Source of the DNA: Anaerospora hongkongensis
GTDB lineage: Bacteria > Bacillota > Negativicutes > Sporomusales > DSM-15969
NCBI RefSeq assembly: GCF_004339805.1
Contig: NZ_SLUI01000007.1
Span: forward strand, 81,061 to 145,060
Direction: 5' to 3'
DNA length: 64,000 bases
The notes under the pieces were generated by a model that did no database searches, was not told the origin of the DNA, and saw only the letters and a program-made list of their open reading frames with translations. Numbering within the stretch: position 1 is the first letter of the stretch; each line of letters begins with the position of its first letter. Positions 44,662-53,965 of the stretch are shown here, piece by piece. The translations under genes and the position numbers were made by a program.

Positions 44662-45520
44662 ACCCGTTTCTGTAACTGTTTTGCAGAGATATCATCGGAA
44701 CGGCTTCAATCAACGGAGTCGGACGATTGTATATTTGGCTGGTGCCAGTATGTTTTTATTCGCAATTACGGTGCTCGGTACTTTGCTGGGCGATAAAGCG
44801 ATTACCACAGATTTTACCCAAAAGAATTTGTTACCCCAATTGTCCCACCCGTTCGGTACCGATTGGCTGGGCAGAGACATGTTGTCCCGCACTTTGAAAG
44901 GGCTGTCTATCAGTATTTATATTGGTCTTTTTGCTTCCAGTATTAGTGCCGCTATTGCCGCTGTTTTGGGAGCTGCTGCGGCCACCTTAGGAAAAAAAGT
45001 AGATGCAGTCATAACCTGGTTTATCGACTTAGTAATGGGGATTCCCCATCTGCTGCTGCTGATATTGATTTCCTATGCTTTAGGGCGAGGCACGTTTGGC
45101 GTTGTTGTGGCCGTCTCAATCAGCCACTGGCCGGTTCTGACCCGCATTATCCGGGGGGAAATCCTGCAGCTGAAAGAAGCCAATTATATTAAAATTGCAG
45201 AAAAGCTGGGGCAAAGTAAGCTGAAAATTGTGGTGAAGCATATGCTGCCCCATGTTTTTCCCCAGTTTCTGGTTGGGTTAGTACTGCTTTTCCCTCATGC
45301 TATTTTACATGAAGCAGCGCTTACTTTTTTAGGCTTTGGTTTGCCGCCGGAGCAGCCCGGTATTGGCATTATTTTATCAGAAAGTATGAAATATCTGGCG
45401 CTGGGGATGTGGTGGCTGGCACTTTTTCCAGGCGCATTTTTACTGCTGACCGTCTTTCTCTTTGATAGGATTGGCGAAAGCCTGCGCAAGATAATTGATC
45501 CGCATAGTGCCCATGATTGA
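44654..45520 (+). CDS. Nickel/peptide-type ABC permease (NikC/DppC-like)
   Basis: A 288-residue permease with the N-terminal HPFGTDWLGRDMLSRTLKG signature of DppC/NikC proteins, about six spans and the EAA loop NYIKIAEKLGQSKLKIVVKHMLPH. It pairs with the preceding permease to form the membrane channel. Confidence 0.88.
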   Translation: MNKPVSVTVLQRYHRNGFNQRSRTIVYLAGASMFLFAITVLGTLLGDKAITTDFTQKNLLPQLSHPFGTDWLGRDMLSRTLKGLSISIYIGLFASSISAAIAAVLGAAAATLGKKVDAVITWFIDLVMGIPHLLLLILISYALGRGTFGVVVAVSISHWPVLTRIIRGEILQLKEANYIKIAEKLGQSKLKIVVKHMLPHVFPQFLVGLVLLFPHAILHEAALTFLGFGLPPEQPGIGIILSESMKYLALGMWWLALFPGAFLLLTVFLFDRIGESLRKIIDPHSAHD

Positions 45521-45532
45521 TGAGGGGAATGA

Positions 45533-46468
45533 TTGTCCTATATGCATACTAAACCTATTTTGCAGATCAAAAATTTGTCTGTTTCGTTTACTCAGTATGA
45601 ACAAGGCTTGCGGCAATGTGAGTTAAATGTGATTCGTGATTTGCAGGTTTCTGTTCATGAGGGTGAGCTTGTTGCCGTAGTAGGAGCCAGCGGTTCGGGG
45701 AAGAGTTTACTGGCTCATGCTGTGCTGGGTATTTTACCGCGTAATTGTAATGCTGAGGGCGATATCTGGTTTGAGGACGAGCTATTGTCCCCCCGGCGCA
45801 TTGAAGAGCTGCGTGGCAAAAAGATTGTGTTGGTACCACAAAGCGTAACATACCTTGATCCGTTAGAAAAAGTCGGCAAGCAAGTGAGGCGGGAGCGCAA
45901 TGAAGCGGATATTCGCCAAAAACAAGAAGAACTGTTTGCGTTCTATAAACTGCCGCAGCAGACTGCTGAGCTGTACCCTTTTGAATTATCCGGCGGCATG
46001 GCACGCAGAGTGCTGCTTACCACCGCTATGATGGAAACTCCCCGCTTGATCATCGCCGATGAGCCTACTCCCGGCCTGCATCTGGAGGCAGCTAAAAAAG
46101 CCATGCGCCATTTTCGTGAATTTGCCGACCAAGGCAATGGCGTGCTCCTTGTGACGCATGATATTGAATTAGCGTTGGAAGTAGCCGACCGCATTGCTGT
46201 TTTTTACGCAGGGACTACTGTTGAAGAAGCGCCGGTAGCAGATTTTCAGTCTGTTGAAACGCTGCGCCATCCTTACACAAAGGCCTTATGGCACGCTTTG
46301 CCTCAGAATGGATTTCAGCCTATTTCCGGTAACCAGCCGTATGCCAAAAATATGCCGCAGGGGTGTCCTTTTGGTCCCCGTTGTCTTAAATTTACAACAG
46401 AATGTGAAGGGACCATTCCGGAGCGGATGATACGCCTTGGAAAAGTTCGCTGCCTTCATGCGGAGTAA
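45533..46468 (+). CDS. Nickel/peptide-type ABC ATPase (DppD/NikD-like)
   Basis: A 311-residue ATPase: Walker A GASGSGKSL, LVPQSVTYLDPL, signature LSGGMARRVLL, Walker B IIADEPTPGLH and switch LVTHDIELALEVAD. The C terminus has the DppD/OppD cysteine-rich tail (GCPFGPRCLKFTTEC) that in relatives binds an iron-sulfur cluster. TTG 45533 follows GAGGGGAA at good spacing; ATG 45542 is the alternative. Confidence 0.87.
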   Translation: MSYMHTKPILQIKNLSVSFTQYEQGLRQCELNVIRDLQVSVHEGELVAVVGASGSGKSLLAHAVLGILPRNCNAEGDIWFEDELLSPRRIEELRGKKIVLVPQSVTYLDPLEKVGKQVRRERNEADIRQKQEELFAFYKLPQQTAELYPFELSGGMARRVLLTTAMMETPRLIIADEPTPGLHLEAAKKAMRHFREFADQGNGVLLVTHDIELALEVADRIAVFYAGTTVEEAPVADFQSVETLRHPYTKALWHALPQNGFQPISGNQPYAKNMPQGCPFGPRCLKFTTECEGTIPERMIRLGKVRCLHAE

Positions 46469-46483
46469 GGAGTGAATGTAAGA

Positions 46484-47095
46484 GTGCTAGAAGCCAAAGG
46501 TATCTCATTTGGTTATAAAAAGGGAATTCATTTGTTTACTAACGTGCACTTGGCAGTGGAGAGTCATGAACGAGTCGGTATTGTGGCTCCCAGCGGTTTT
46601 GGAAAAACCACCCTTTGTCAGATTTTAGCAGGCTATCTTAGACCTGTCAGTGGTCAGGTATTATTGGATGGCCAGGATATTCATGCCAGGAAAGGGTATT
46701 GTCCCGTTCAGATGATTTGGCAGCATCCGGAGAAATCCGTCAATCCCCGGCTGCGGATGAGGGATGTCATTGCAGAAGGTGATGAGATTGAGGAACGGAT
46801 TCTGACGGGGTTAGGAATTGAACGGGATTGGTTTACGCGTTTTCCCGGCGAATTATCAGGCGGAGAACTGCAGCGTTTTTGTATTGCCAGAGCGTTGGGA
46901 AAACGGACAAGATTTCTCATTGCAGATGAAATCAGCACGATGCTTGATCTGATTACCCAAAGTCAAATATGGAACTTTTTGTTGGCTGAGGTCGCCCGTA
47001 GAAATATTGGTCTTATTGCTGTTACCCATAGCAAGTCATTGCTGGAGCGTATCGCAACCAGGCAGGTTATACTTGAGACAGATGTGACTGAATAA
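46484..47095 (+). CDS. Nickel/peptide-type ABC ATPase (NikE-like), short
   Basis: A ~203-residue ATPase: Walker A APSGFGKTT, IWQHPEKSVNPRLRM, signature LSGGELQRFCIARAL, Walker B LIADEISTMLD (Ile-Ser in place of the usual Pro-Thr) and switch VTHSKSLLERIA. It is shorter than DppF/NikE proteins (about 260) and lacks the C-terminal extension. GTG 46484 is well spaced from AAGGAG; GTG 46472 overlaps that site. Confidence 0.83.
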   Translation: MLEAKGISFGYKKGIHLFTNVHLAVESHERVGIVAPSGFGKTTLCQILAGYLRPVSGQVLLDGQDIHARKGYCPVQMIWQHPEKSVNPRLRMRDVIAEGDEIEERILTGLGIERDWFTRFPGELSGGELQRFCIARALGKRTRFLIADEISTMLDLITQSQIWNFLLAEVARRNIGLIAVTHSKSLLERIATRQVILETDVTE

Positions 47096-47175
47096 GTTCA
47101 GTAATTTTCAGGATGGAATCCTCCTAGCTGGGCAAACTAATCAGAAAAAGCTTTTTTGCAGGCAGGAGTGAGCAT

Positions 47176-47709
47176 ATGTGGCTCATTTTGGTATTTAGGA
47201 TATGTCTTTTGACTGGTTTTCTGGTATCTGTATGGAAATGGGGAGACTGGAAAAACTGGAAAAACTATTACCCATCTGTATTATTTGTCATGGTGGTCAA
47301 TTTAAGTGTCAGCTACCTGGGGTATCATCATTCTTTCTGGATTTTTAACCCCGATGTTCTTGTCGATACACAGACGGTGGTGGAGCTGTTAAATACGTAT
47401 ATTTCTTTACCGGCAACAACACTGTTGTTTTTATCCTATTGGCCCCGTCAAGGCTGGGGCCGGCAAGGGAAGTATCTTGCATTGTGGGTTTTCCTTTACG
47501 GGGCTATTGAAGGAATCGATCATTACTTTATTCATGGAATTTCCTATGGTAATGGCTGGTGCTATGGTTATTCCTTGCTTTTTGACTGTGCCATGTTCAC
47601 CACAATTGCGGTTCATTATATACGGCCATTATGGGGCTGGATCATGACTTTTACGGCAGTTGCCAGTGTTGTAATCGCCTTTAAAATATTTTTATCGGAA
47701 ATGAAATAA
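47176..47709 (+). CDS. Small membrane protein, CBO0543-like family
   Basis: A 177-residue protein with about five hydrophobic segments rich in tryptophan (WKWGDWKNWKNYYPS, WIFNPDVLVD, GIDHYFIHGISYGNGWCYGYS). The pattern matches a family of uncharacterised Firmicute membrane proteins. No function is known. It starts 80 bases after the last transporter gene and may be co-transcribed. Start ATG 47176 has GCAGGAG upstream. Confidence 0.6.
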   Translation: MWLILVFRICLLTGFLVSVWKWGDWKNWKNYYPSVLFVMVVNLSVSYLGYHHSFWIFNPDVLVDTQTVVELLNTYISLPATTLLFLSYWPRQGWGRQGKYLALWVFLYGAIEGIDHYFIHGISYGNGWCYGYSLLFDCAMFTTIAVHYIRPLWGWIMTFTAVASVVIAFKIFLSEMK

Positions 47710-47717
47710 GCTAAAAA

Positions 47718-47752
47718 AGCTGCTGCCCGGCAGTTTTTTTTATTTTAGCTGT
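47718..47752 (+). terminator. Terminator before the LysR gene
   Basis: A short GC stem (CTGC/GCAG) is followed by a run of eight T and ATTTT. The stem is weak but the T tract is strong. Confidence 0.55.
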
Positions 47753-47861
47753 GGGAACTTTTTCACTTGTGCTGCAGGAATTCCTGGTAATTACACAGAA
47801 AATTTGCAATAAATGACAATCCTGCCTGGGAAAATGAAGTGCGGTAAGGTGAGGCGAAAAA

Positions 47862-48749
47862 ATGCTGGATACACAATTGCAGGTTTTTAAATGTGTGGTC
47901 GATAAAGGTAGTTTTTCCTTAGCAGCTCAGGAACTATATATGACGCAGTCATCGATCAGTCAGCAAATCCATGCACTGGAATGCCATTACGGCGTAAAAC
48001 TTTTTGACCGGCTTCACCGCCGGATTGTGATAACCGAGGCGGGACGGGCGCTCTATCCTTATGCGGTGGAATTAGAGCGCCTCTATCAGGATGCCGATAA
48101 AAAGCTCCGCGGTCTGATGGATGTAATCAGCGGACGTCTTGCTATTGGCGCCAGCCTTACCATCGGTGAATATCTGCTGCCGGAAAATCTGGTACAATTC
48201 AGCCAGCTCTATCCGCTCGTCAATATTTCCATGACCATTGAAAATACAGAAAAGATCATTAGCAAGGTAATGGATGGCAATTTAAGCCTGGGGTTTGTGG
48301 AAGGCTTGTATGAACCGGTTGCCGCATTGGCTGATTACTGTTTCAGCGGAGATCAGCTGGTGATTATTGCCTCACCTGACTATGCTGCAGCCGGACACTG
48401 TGTATCCCTGGCCGATATATTACGCGAACGCTGGGTATTGAGAGAGACGGATTCGGGTACACGCCGCGTGTTTGAACAGTTTGTTCAGCAGCATGGCAGC
48501 CATGTGCCAGACCTCAATATTACGATGGAGCTGAGCAGCACGGAAGCCATTAAAAATGCCGTTAAAGCAGGTATTGGCCTGGGAGTAATGTCCTGTTTGG
48601 CGGTGGCTAATGAAGTCAAACGGGGCGAATTAGCGATAATTGACCTGCAAGAAGGCGCGATTAAACGTAATTTTACGATGCTTTGTCACAGAGATAAGTT
48701 TCAAACACTGGCTGTGGAGAAGTTCAGTGCCTTTATCACTAAGAAGTAG
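47862..48749 (+). CDS. LysR-family regulator of the sulfite operon (CysL/YeiE-like)
   Basis: A 295-residue LysR protein: helix-turn-helix in residues 1-60 (QLQVFKCVVDKGSFSLAAQELYMTQSSISQQI) and effector domain with GRLAIGASLTIGEYLLP, typical of the CysL/YeiE branch. E. coli YeiE regulates the divergent yeiH transporter gene and responds to sulfite; this operon also contains a YeiH-type transporter. The gene sits directly upstream of, and in the same direction as, the dsr operon, separated by a terminator. Control of the operon by sulfite or a sulfur metabolite is inferred. Confidence 0.82.
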   Translation: MLDTQLQVFKCVVDKGSFSLAAQELYMTQSSISQQIHALECHYGVKLFDRLHRRIVITEAGRALYPYAVELERLYQDADKKLRGLMDVISGRLAIGASLTIGEYLLPENLVQFSQLYPLVNISMTIENTEKIISKVMDGNLSLGFVEGLYEPVAALADYCFSGDQLVIIASPDYAAAGHCVSLADILRERWVLRETDSGTRRVFEQFVQQHGSHVPDLNITMELSSTEAIKNAVKAGIGLGVMSCLAVANEVKRGELAIIDLQEGAIKRNFTMLCHRDKFQTLAVEKFSAFITKK

Positions 48750-48779
48750 GACATGTTTATATATTCCGAATTTTCGCAT

Positions 48780-48816
48780 TAAAAAAACCGATGTCAAACA
48801 TCGGTTTTTTTAATTT
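48780..48816 (+). terminator. Terminator between the LysR gene and the dsr operon
   Basis: AAAAAACCGATGT and ACATCGGTTTTTT form a perfect stem with a three-base loop followed by AATTTT. It separates the regulator from the operon and its T run touches the -35 box of the next promoter. Confidence 0.85.
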
Positions 48817-48843
48817 TACAGGCCTGGCTCAGCCCCCTAGAAT
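48815..48843 (+). promoter_or_regulatory. Promoter of the sulfite-reduction operon
   Basis: TTTACA at 48815-48820 and TAGAAT at 48838-48843 with a 17-base spacer, placed about 45 bases before the first gene. Confidence 0.55.
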
Positions 48844-48889
48844 GAACTTAGGTCCTTGGTAAATTTTTCACTATTTGGAGGTGAAAAAT

Positions 48890-49072
48890 GTGTTTATGGT
48901 AACCGTTGCGGAGGAGCTTTGCGTTGGCTGCGAAGAATGCGCCAAATCCTGTCCGGCCCATATTTTCATCGTAGAAGGTGGCAAAGCCATTGCCGGTGCA
49001 GATGAATGTTTAGGCTGTCAGAGCTGTGCAATGGTATGTCCGGTGGGCGCTATTACTGTAGAGGAATACTAA
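48890..49072 (+). CDS. 2[4Fe-4S] ferredoxin
   Basis: A 60-residue ferredoxin with two clusters: CVGCEECAKSCP and CLGCQSCAMVCP. It is the first gene of the sulfite operon, so it probably carries electrons to or from DsrAB or the DsrK-like proteins. GTG 48890 is seven bases after GGAGGTG; ATG 48896 is an alternative. Confidence 0.88.
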   Translation: MFMVTVAEELCVGCEECAKSCPAHIFIVEGGKAIAGADECLGCQSCAMVCPVGAITVEEY

Positions 49073-49098
49073 ATCGATTTTATGGAGGTGGACGCTGC

Positions 49099-50292
49099 AT
49101 GGATGACAGAAAGACACCCTTGCTGGATGAATTGGAAAAGGGAGACTGGCCGAGTTTTGTAACCGAAATTAAGCGCGCAGCCGCAAAGAACAAAAGTGCC
49201 GCGGATCTATTGGCTCAACTGGAATCTTCTTACGAAGAAAATATTGGCCATTGGAAGCATGGCGGGATCGTAGGCGTAAAGGGATATGGCGGCGGCGTGG
49301 TGGGCCGTTATTCGGATGAGCCGGAGAAGTTTCCTCATATTAAGGAATTTCATACGATTCGCGTTAACCAGCCTGCCGGTTTTTTCTATACAACCAAGAA
49401 ACTTCGTCAATTAGCCGATATTTGGGATAAATACGGCAGCGGACTTTATAATTTACACGGCTCCACAGGTGACTGTATTCTGCTTGGGACAACAACGGAA
49501 AATCTTCAGCCCTGCGTTGATGAACTGGCGGATATCGGCTTTGATCTTGGCGGCTCCGGCGGGGCCTTGCGGACACTGTCCTGCTGTGTAGGCGCAGCTC
49601 GCTGTGAAAAGGCCTGTATAGACAGTATGCAGATTATTCATGACCTGACACTTCATTATCAGGATGCCATCCACAGACCAGCCTGGCCTTATAAGTTCAA
49701 AATAAAAGTTTCTGCCTGTCCCAATGACTGTGCGGCAGCTTCTGCCCGGTCCGACTTAGCCATTATCGGCATATGGCGGGATGCGATCCGTATCGATAAT
49801 GAAGCTGTGCGGGCCGCTGTTGACAACGGCTTTGATATCTTTAACCGGGTTATCCGCAAATGCCCGAGTGAGGCTTTGCTGTGGGACACAGAAAAGAAAG
49901 AACTGACTGTCTGCGCCGAAGACTGTGTTCACTGCATGAACTGTATTAATATGATGCCCAAAGCGATCAGTATTGGCCGTGAGCAGGGCGCAGCCCTGAT
50001 GATCGGTGGTAAAGCGCCTGTAGTAAAAGGTGCTATGCTGGGCTGGGTGCTTGTTCCTTTCATCAAGCTGGAGCCGCCTTATACGGAACTGAAAGAAATT
50101 ATCGATAAAATTACCGACTGGTGGGCTGATCACGGCAAAAACCGGGAACGGGTCAGTGAACTGATTGTCCGCATGGGTCTGGCTAATTTCCTGGAAGCAG
50201 TAGGACTTAAGCCTCTGCCGCAAATGGTGCATGAACCGCGGAGCAATCCCTACATTTTCTGGAATGCAGAGGAGGTAGAAAAACGTGGCTAG
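49099..50292 (+). CDS. dsrA: Dissimilatory sulfite reductase alpha subunit
   Basis: A 397-residue protein carrying the sirohaem/[4Fe-4S] ligands Cys163-x5-Cys169 (CVGAARC) and Cys207-x3-Cys211 (CPNDC), plus a ferredoxin domain with CVHCMNC. With DsrB it reduces sulfite in the cytoplasm to a sulfur intermediate that is loaded on DsrC. It is slightly shorter than the ~437 residues known from Desulfovibrio. ATG 49099 is preceded by GGAGGTG; longer frames overlap the ferredoxin gene. DsrB overlaps its last codons by eight bases. Confidence 0.93.
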   Translation: MDDRKTPLLDELEKGDWPSFVTEIKRAAAKNKSAADLLAQLESSYEENIGHWKHGGIVGVKGYGGGVVGRYSDEPEKFPHIKEFHTIRVNQPAGFFYTTKKLRQLADIWDKYGSGLYNLHGSTGDCILLGTTTENLQPCVDELADIGFDLGGSGGALRTLSCCVGAARCEKACIDSMQIIHDLTLHYQDAIHRPAWPYKFKIKVSACPNDCAAASARSDLAIIGIWRDAIRIDNEAVRAAVDNGFDIFNRVIRKCPSEALLWDTEKKELTVCAEDCVHCMNCINMMPKAISIGREQGAALMIGGKAPVVKGAMLGWVLVPFIKLEPPYTELKEIIDKITDWWADHGKNRERVSELIVRMGLANFLEAVGLKPLPQMVHEPRSNPYIFWNAEEVEKRG

Positions 50293-51346
50293 AACTGACT
50301 TTGGACCACCCGATTACCGTGAAATGGTTCCACCGATTATCAAAGAAAACTACGGTGACTGGAAATACCATACTGTTCCCCGGCCAGGCGTATTAAGGCA
50401 TGTCAGCAACAGCGGTGCCGTACTGCATTCAGTGCGCGTAGCCTCGCCTCGTCTGGTCAGCAGTGAATGGATTCATGATATTTGTGATATAGCCGAAAAG
50501 TACTGTGACGGTTATCTCCGGTTTACTACCCGCAATAATGTGGAGTTTCTCGTAGCTGACGAAACAAAGCTTGAGCCGCTGCTTGCCGAACTGGATGAGA
50601 AGGATTACCTGATTGGCGGAGTGGGGCTTTCAATCAGTAATGTGGTGCATACGCAAGGCTGGATACACTGTAAGAGCGCTGTTACCGATGCTTCGGGCAT
50701 TACCAAAAGCATCATGGATGAAATGACCGGCTACTTCACCGGTAAACAGAAAGTACCGGCCCGGCTGCGGATTGCTGTTGCGTGCTGTGTGAATATGTGC
50801 GGTGCCTGTCATTGCTCGGATATTGCCATTGTCGGCATTCACCGCACTGTACCCCGTATTAATGACGAAATGGCCAGCCGGATCTGCGAAATTCCGACTA
50901 CCGTTGCGTCCTGTCCTACCGGAGCTATCCGTCCGAACCCCAAATTAAAGAGTGTCGAGATTAATCCGGAAAAATGCATGATGTGCGGTAACTGCACAGT
51001 TGTCTGCCCAGCCATTAAAATTATGGATCCGGTTAATGACGGCGTTTCTATCTGGGTGGGCGGCAAAGTTTCCAACGCCCGTACGGCGCCAATGTTCTCC
51101 AGGCTGGCAATTCCTTTCATTCCGAATGAACCGCCGCGCTGGTCTACCGTAACCGCTGCCGTAAAAAATCTGGTTGAAGTATGGGCGGCGAATGCCCGTG
51201 ACGGGGAAAGAATGGGTGAGTGGATTGGCCGTATTGGCTGGGAACGCTTCTTTAAGCTGGCGGATCTGCCTTTCACCGATAAGCATATTGATGATTTCAC
51301 GCACGCTAAGACGACGTTCCGTTCCACTACTCAATTCAAATTCTAG
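50285..51346 (+). CDS. dsrB: Dissimilatory sulfite reductase beta subunit
   Basis: A 353-residue partner of DsrA. VACCVNMCGACHCSDIAIVGIH is the catalytic-sirohaem motif region of DsrB, GVGLSISNVVHTQGWIHC lies on the substrate face, and CMMCGNCTVVCP is the ferredoxin domain. It starts with GTG eight bases before the dsrA stop, GAGG upstream. The alpha2beta2 enzyme is expected to be the catalytic core of the operon. Confidence 0.93.
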   Translation: MARTDFGPPDYREMVPPIIKENYGDWKYHTVPRPGVLRHVSNSGAVLHSVRVASPRLVSSEWIHDICDIAEKYCDGYLRFTTRNNVEFLVADETKLEPLLAELDEKDYLIGGVGLSISNVVHTQGWIHCKSAVTDASGITKSIMDEMTGYFTGKQKVPARLRIAVACCVNMCGACHCSDIAIVGIHRTVPRINDEMASRICEIPTTVASCPTGAIRPNPKLKSVEINPEKCMMCGNCTVVCPAIKIMDPVNDGVSIWVGGKVSNARTAPMFSRLAIPFIPNEPPRWSTVTAAVKNLVEVWAANARDGERMGEWIGRIGWERFFKLADLPFTDKHIDDFTHAKTTFRSTTQFKF

Positions 51347-51379
51347 CAATAATGCTGCAAGAACGGCAGGAGGGTTAAT

Positions 51380-52162
51380 ATGCTGTTGTTTATCGGCCAA
51401 ATATTTCCCTACATTGCCATGGCTGTACTCATCTTAGGGATGGCCTGGCGGGTGCGGAGCTGGCTGAAGGTTCCGGTGCCGTTTCCAATTACGATATTTC
51501 CCGCCCCTGGTACTTCGCTGGGGCGGATAAGCGCGGTAGGTAAGGAGCTGCTGCTGTTTAGCAGTTTACGCCGTGGGGATACCGGTTTATGGTTTTGGGC
51601 CTGGGTTATGCATGTGGCGCTGGCCATGATTATCGCCGGACATATCGTGGGTATTTATTATGTAACACATCAGTTTACTCTGATCGGCTTAACTGAACAG
51701 GCGAGTTCTCAAGCTTCTGCGATTATTGGCTCCATAGCCGGTGTCGGTTTGCTGCTGGCCCTTATTGTCCTGTTGTACAGACGGGTAGCTATTCCGGAAG
51801 TCAAGCGCCTGTCCGACCCTGCTGATTATTTTGAATTGCTGTTATTACTGGCGATTGTAGTCACTGGCATGCATATGAGAACGGTAAGTGAGATCAACCT
51901 GCCAGCTATTCGCGAATATCTGGGCGGACTGATCATGCTGCATCCGGTAGCGATACCGCCGGAACCGATTTTCATGAGTCATTTCTTTCTGGTTAATAGT
52001 CTAATGATATACTTACCATTTTCCAAACTGGTACATATGGCAGGCTTTCTTGTCAATCGTGCCATGCTGGTGGAAGCTCCACCCAGCTATCCGGCAAGCT
52101 CCGGTGCAGCAGGGAGAAGCTCTCAGCCTGCTCATATCGTAAAGGGGGGCACTGAGCTATGA
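51380..52162 (+). CDS. dsrM: DsrM-like membrane cytochrome b
   Basis: A 260-residue protein with about five spans and conserved histidines for haem b (WVMHVALAMIIAGHIVGIYY, GMHMRTVSE, MSHFFLVNSLMIYLPFSKLVHMAGF), as in the nitrate reductase gamma family. DsrM takes electrons from menaquinol and passes them to DsrK. Its stop overlaps the dsrK start by four bases. Only the DsrMK part of the Desulfovibrio DsrMKJOP complex is present. Confidence 0.88.
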   Translation: MLLFIGQIFPYIAMAVLILGMAWRVRSWLKVPVPFPITIFPAPGTSLGRISAVGKELLLFSSLRRGDTGLWFWAWVMHVALAMIIAGHIVGIYYVTHQFTLIGLTEQASSQASAIIGSIAGVGLLLALIVLLYRRVAIPEVKRLSDPADYFELLLLLAIVVTGMHMRTVSEINLPAIREYLGGLIMLHPVAIPPEPIFMSHFFLVNSLMIYLPFSKLVHMAGFLVNRAMLVEAPPSYPASSGAAGRSSQPAHIVKGGTEL

Positions 52163-53496
52163 TAAAGCCGCCTATGCATGTTGCTAAAGCAAAAGAGACC
52201 GCAGCAATAGGCTTTCCCCTGACCGCGGAGCCGGATCAGCCAGACCGGGCAATCGAGCGGCTGGATCGCTTGCGGGAGTCAATGCGGTCGGTAATGGTCA
52301 TGCTGGAAACCTGTACGAAATGCGGGCGGTGTGCTGAACAGTGCCATAGCTATCTTGGTACTGAGGATTACTATAACGTTCCTGCCGCCAGGGCGGAGCT
52401 TATGCGGCGGGTATATAAGCGTTATTTTACGCTTCAGGGGAGACTGTTTGGCCGCTTTGCCGGCGCTGAGGAATTGGACGGTGCGACGCTAACAAAATGG
52501 CTCACGTACTTTTACCAGTGTAATGAATGCCGGCGCTGTGCACTATTTTGCCCCTTTGGCATTGATACGGCTGAAATTACGATTGCCGCACGCCATATTC
52601 TGTCCGAGCTCGGTATCATGCCGAAGTTCATGCAGGGCATTGCCGCCAATATGCAAAAAACCGGCAATAATATGGGACTTCCTGCACCGGCGATTGCGGA
52701 CAATGCTGAATTTATGGAAGACGAGATGCAGGAAGAGACCGGGCTTACTATTAAAATACCGATTGATAAGCCGAATTCGGATGTACTGTATATTCCCTCG
52801 TCTGCGGATTTTTTCACGAATGTTGATACGATGATTGGTGCAGCAAAGCTGTTTTATCATTTGGGATTAAACTGGACAATATCGACAGCTATCCTGGAAG
52901 CCGCTAATTTTGGCTTGCTGTTTAACCTGGATGTGATGAAAGAACATAATCGCCGCTTAAGCGACGCTGCCCGGCAGCTGGGGGCTAAGCTGGTTATTCA
53001 GGGAGAATGCGGCCATGGCTGGCGGGCAGCTAAGATGTACACACAGGGCGCCAACGGACCGGTCGATTTTCAAATCAGGCATATTCTTGATTTTACGGCC
53101 GAGTACATTGACCGTCTGCCGCTCCAGAAACTGCCGCTTCGCGCTACGCTGCACGATCCTTGCAATTACGGCAGGGCCGGAGATCTCATTGAGCAGCCGC
53201 GGAAGATTCTCCGGGCAGTGGTTACTGATTTCGTGGAAATGACGCCTAACCGGGAGGAAAACTTCTGCTGCGGCGGCGGCTCAGGCTTGCTGATGGAGGA
53301 AATGAAAGAGATTCGTATGCAGCTGGGCAAAAAGAAAGCCGAACAGGTGAAAGCAATTGACAATCTGGACTATTTGGTTATTCCCTGCTCGATTTGCAAA
53401 GCACAGCTGCCGGCGGTAATGGAGTATTATGGTGCAGATGATTTTAAAATGGGCGGATTAATGGATTTGGTCGGTAAGGCCTTGGTATTGAAATAA
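52159..53496 (+). CDS. dsrK: DsrK-like iron-sulfur reductase (HdrD family)
   Basis: A 445-residue cytoplasmic protein: two ferredoxin motifs CTKCGRCAEQCHSY and CNECRRCALFCPFG, GECGHGW, and the CCG domain (LHDPCNYGR, NFCCGGGSG, IPCSICKAQLP) that holds the noncubane [4Fe-4S] site used by heterodisulfide-reductase-like enzymes. DsrK reduces the DsrC trisulfide. Coupled to DsrM by an ATGA overlap. Confidence 0.9.
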   Translation: MIKPPMHVAKAKETAAIGFPLTAEPDQPDRAIERLDRLRESMRSVMVMLETCTKCGRCAEQCHSYLGTEDYYNVPAARAELMRRVYKRYFTLQGRLFGRFAGAEELDGATLTKWLTYFYQCNECRRCALFCPFGIDTAEITIAARHILSELGIMPKFMQGIAANMQKTGNNMGLPAPAIADNAEFMEDEMQEETGLTIKIPIDKPNSDVLYIPSSADFFTNVDTMIGAAKLFYHLGLNWTISTAILEAANFGLLFNLDVMKEHNRRLSDAARQLGAKLVIQGECGHGWRAAKMYTQGANGPVDFQIRHILDFTAEYIDRLPLQKLPLRATLHDPCNYGRAGDLIEQPRKILRAVVTDFVEMTPNREENFCCGGGSGLLMEEMKEIRMQLGKKKAEQVKAIDNLDYLVIPCSICKAQLPAVMEYYGADDFKMGGLMDLVGKALVLK

Positions 53497-53528
53497 GTAG
53501 AGGGAAAGTAAGGAATGGAGGAAAAAGT

Positions 53529-53846
53529 ATGAGCTTAGTACAGGTAAAAGGCACGCAAGTCGAGCTTGATGAAGATGGTTTTCTGGTTGATCCTGAGGAC
53601 TGGAGCGAAGAGATGGCCGCTTATTTTGCCACGGTAGAAGAGGTTGCCGATCTGACAGATAATCACTGGAAGGTTATCAATTATCTCCGCGATTATTTTA
53701 AAAAATTCGGTGTTGCTCCCATGATCCGTAAGCTTTGTAAAGATACCGGCTTTTCCCTTAAGGAAATTTACGAGCTGTTCCCCTCAGGCCCGGCAAAAGG
53801 AGCGTGCAAACTGGCCGGACTTCCCAAACCAACCGGCTGCGTATGA
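53529..53846 (+). CDS. dsrC: DsrC sulfur-carrier protein
   Basis: A 105-residue protein: VELDEDGFLVDPEDWSEEMA at the N terminus, NYLRDYFKKFGVAPMIRKLCKDTG and the flexible C-terminal arm KGACKLAGLPKPTGCV. Both redox cysteines are present, eleven residues apart, the hallmark of functional DsrC in sulfite reduction (TusE-type proteins lack the second). It carries the trisulfide between DsrAB and DsrK. GGAGG precedes ATG 53529. Confidence 0.95.
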   Translation: MSLVQVKGTQVELDEDGFLVDPEDWSEEMAAYFATVEEVADLTDNHWKVINYLRDYFKKFGVAPMIRKLCKDTGFSLKEIYELFPSGPAKGACKLAGLPKPTGCV

Positions 53847-53965
53847 TTGGCTGAAGCTGCGCTGCCTGTACGACAGGTAGCGCGGTTTTCCGTAACAGTA
53901 ACAATCAGGAAGGGAGGACATGAGAAGAAGACTGAATTTTCATTGAAATTAAGGAGGAGATTAAC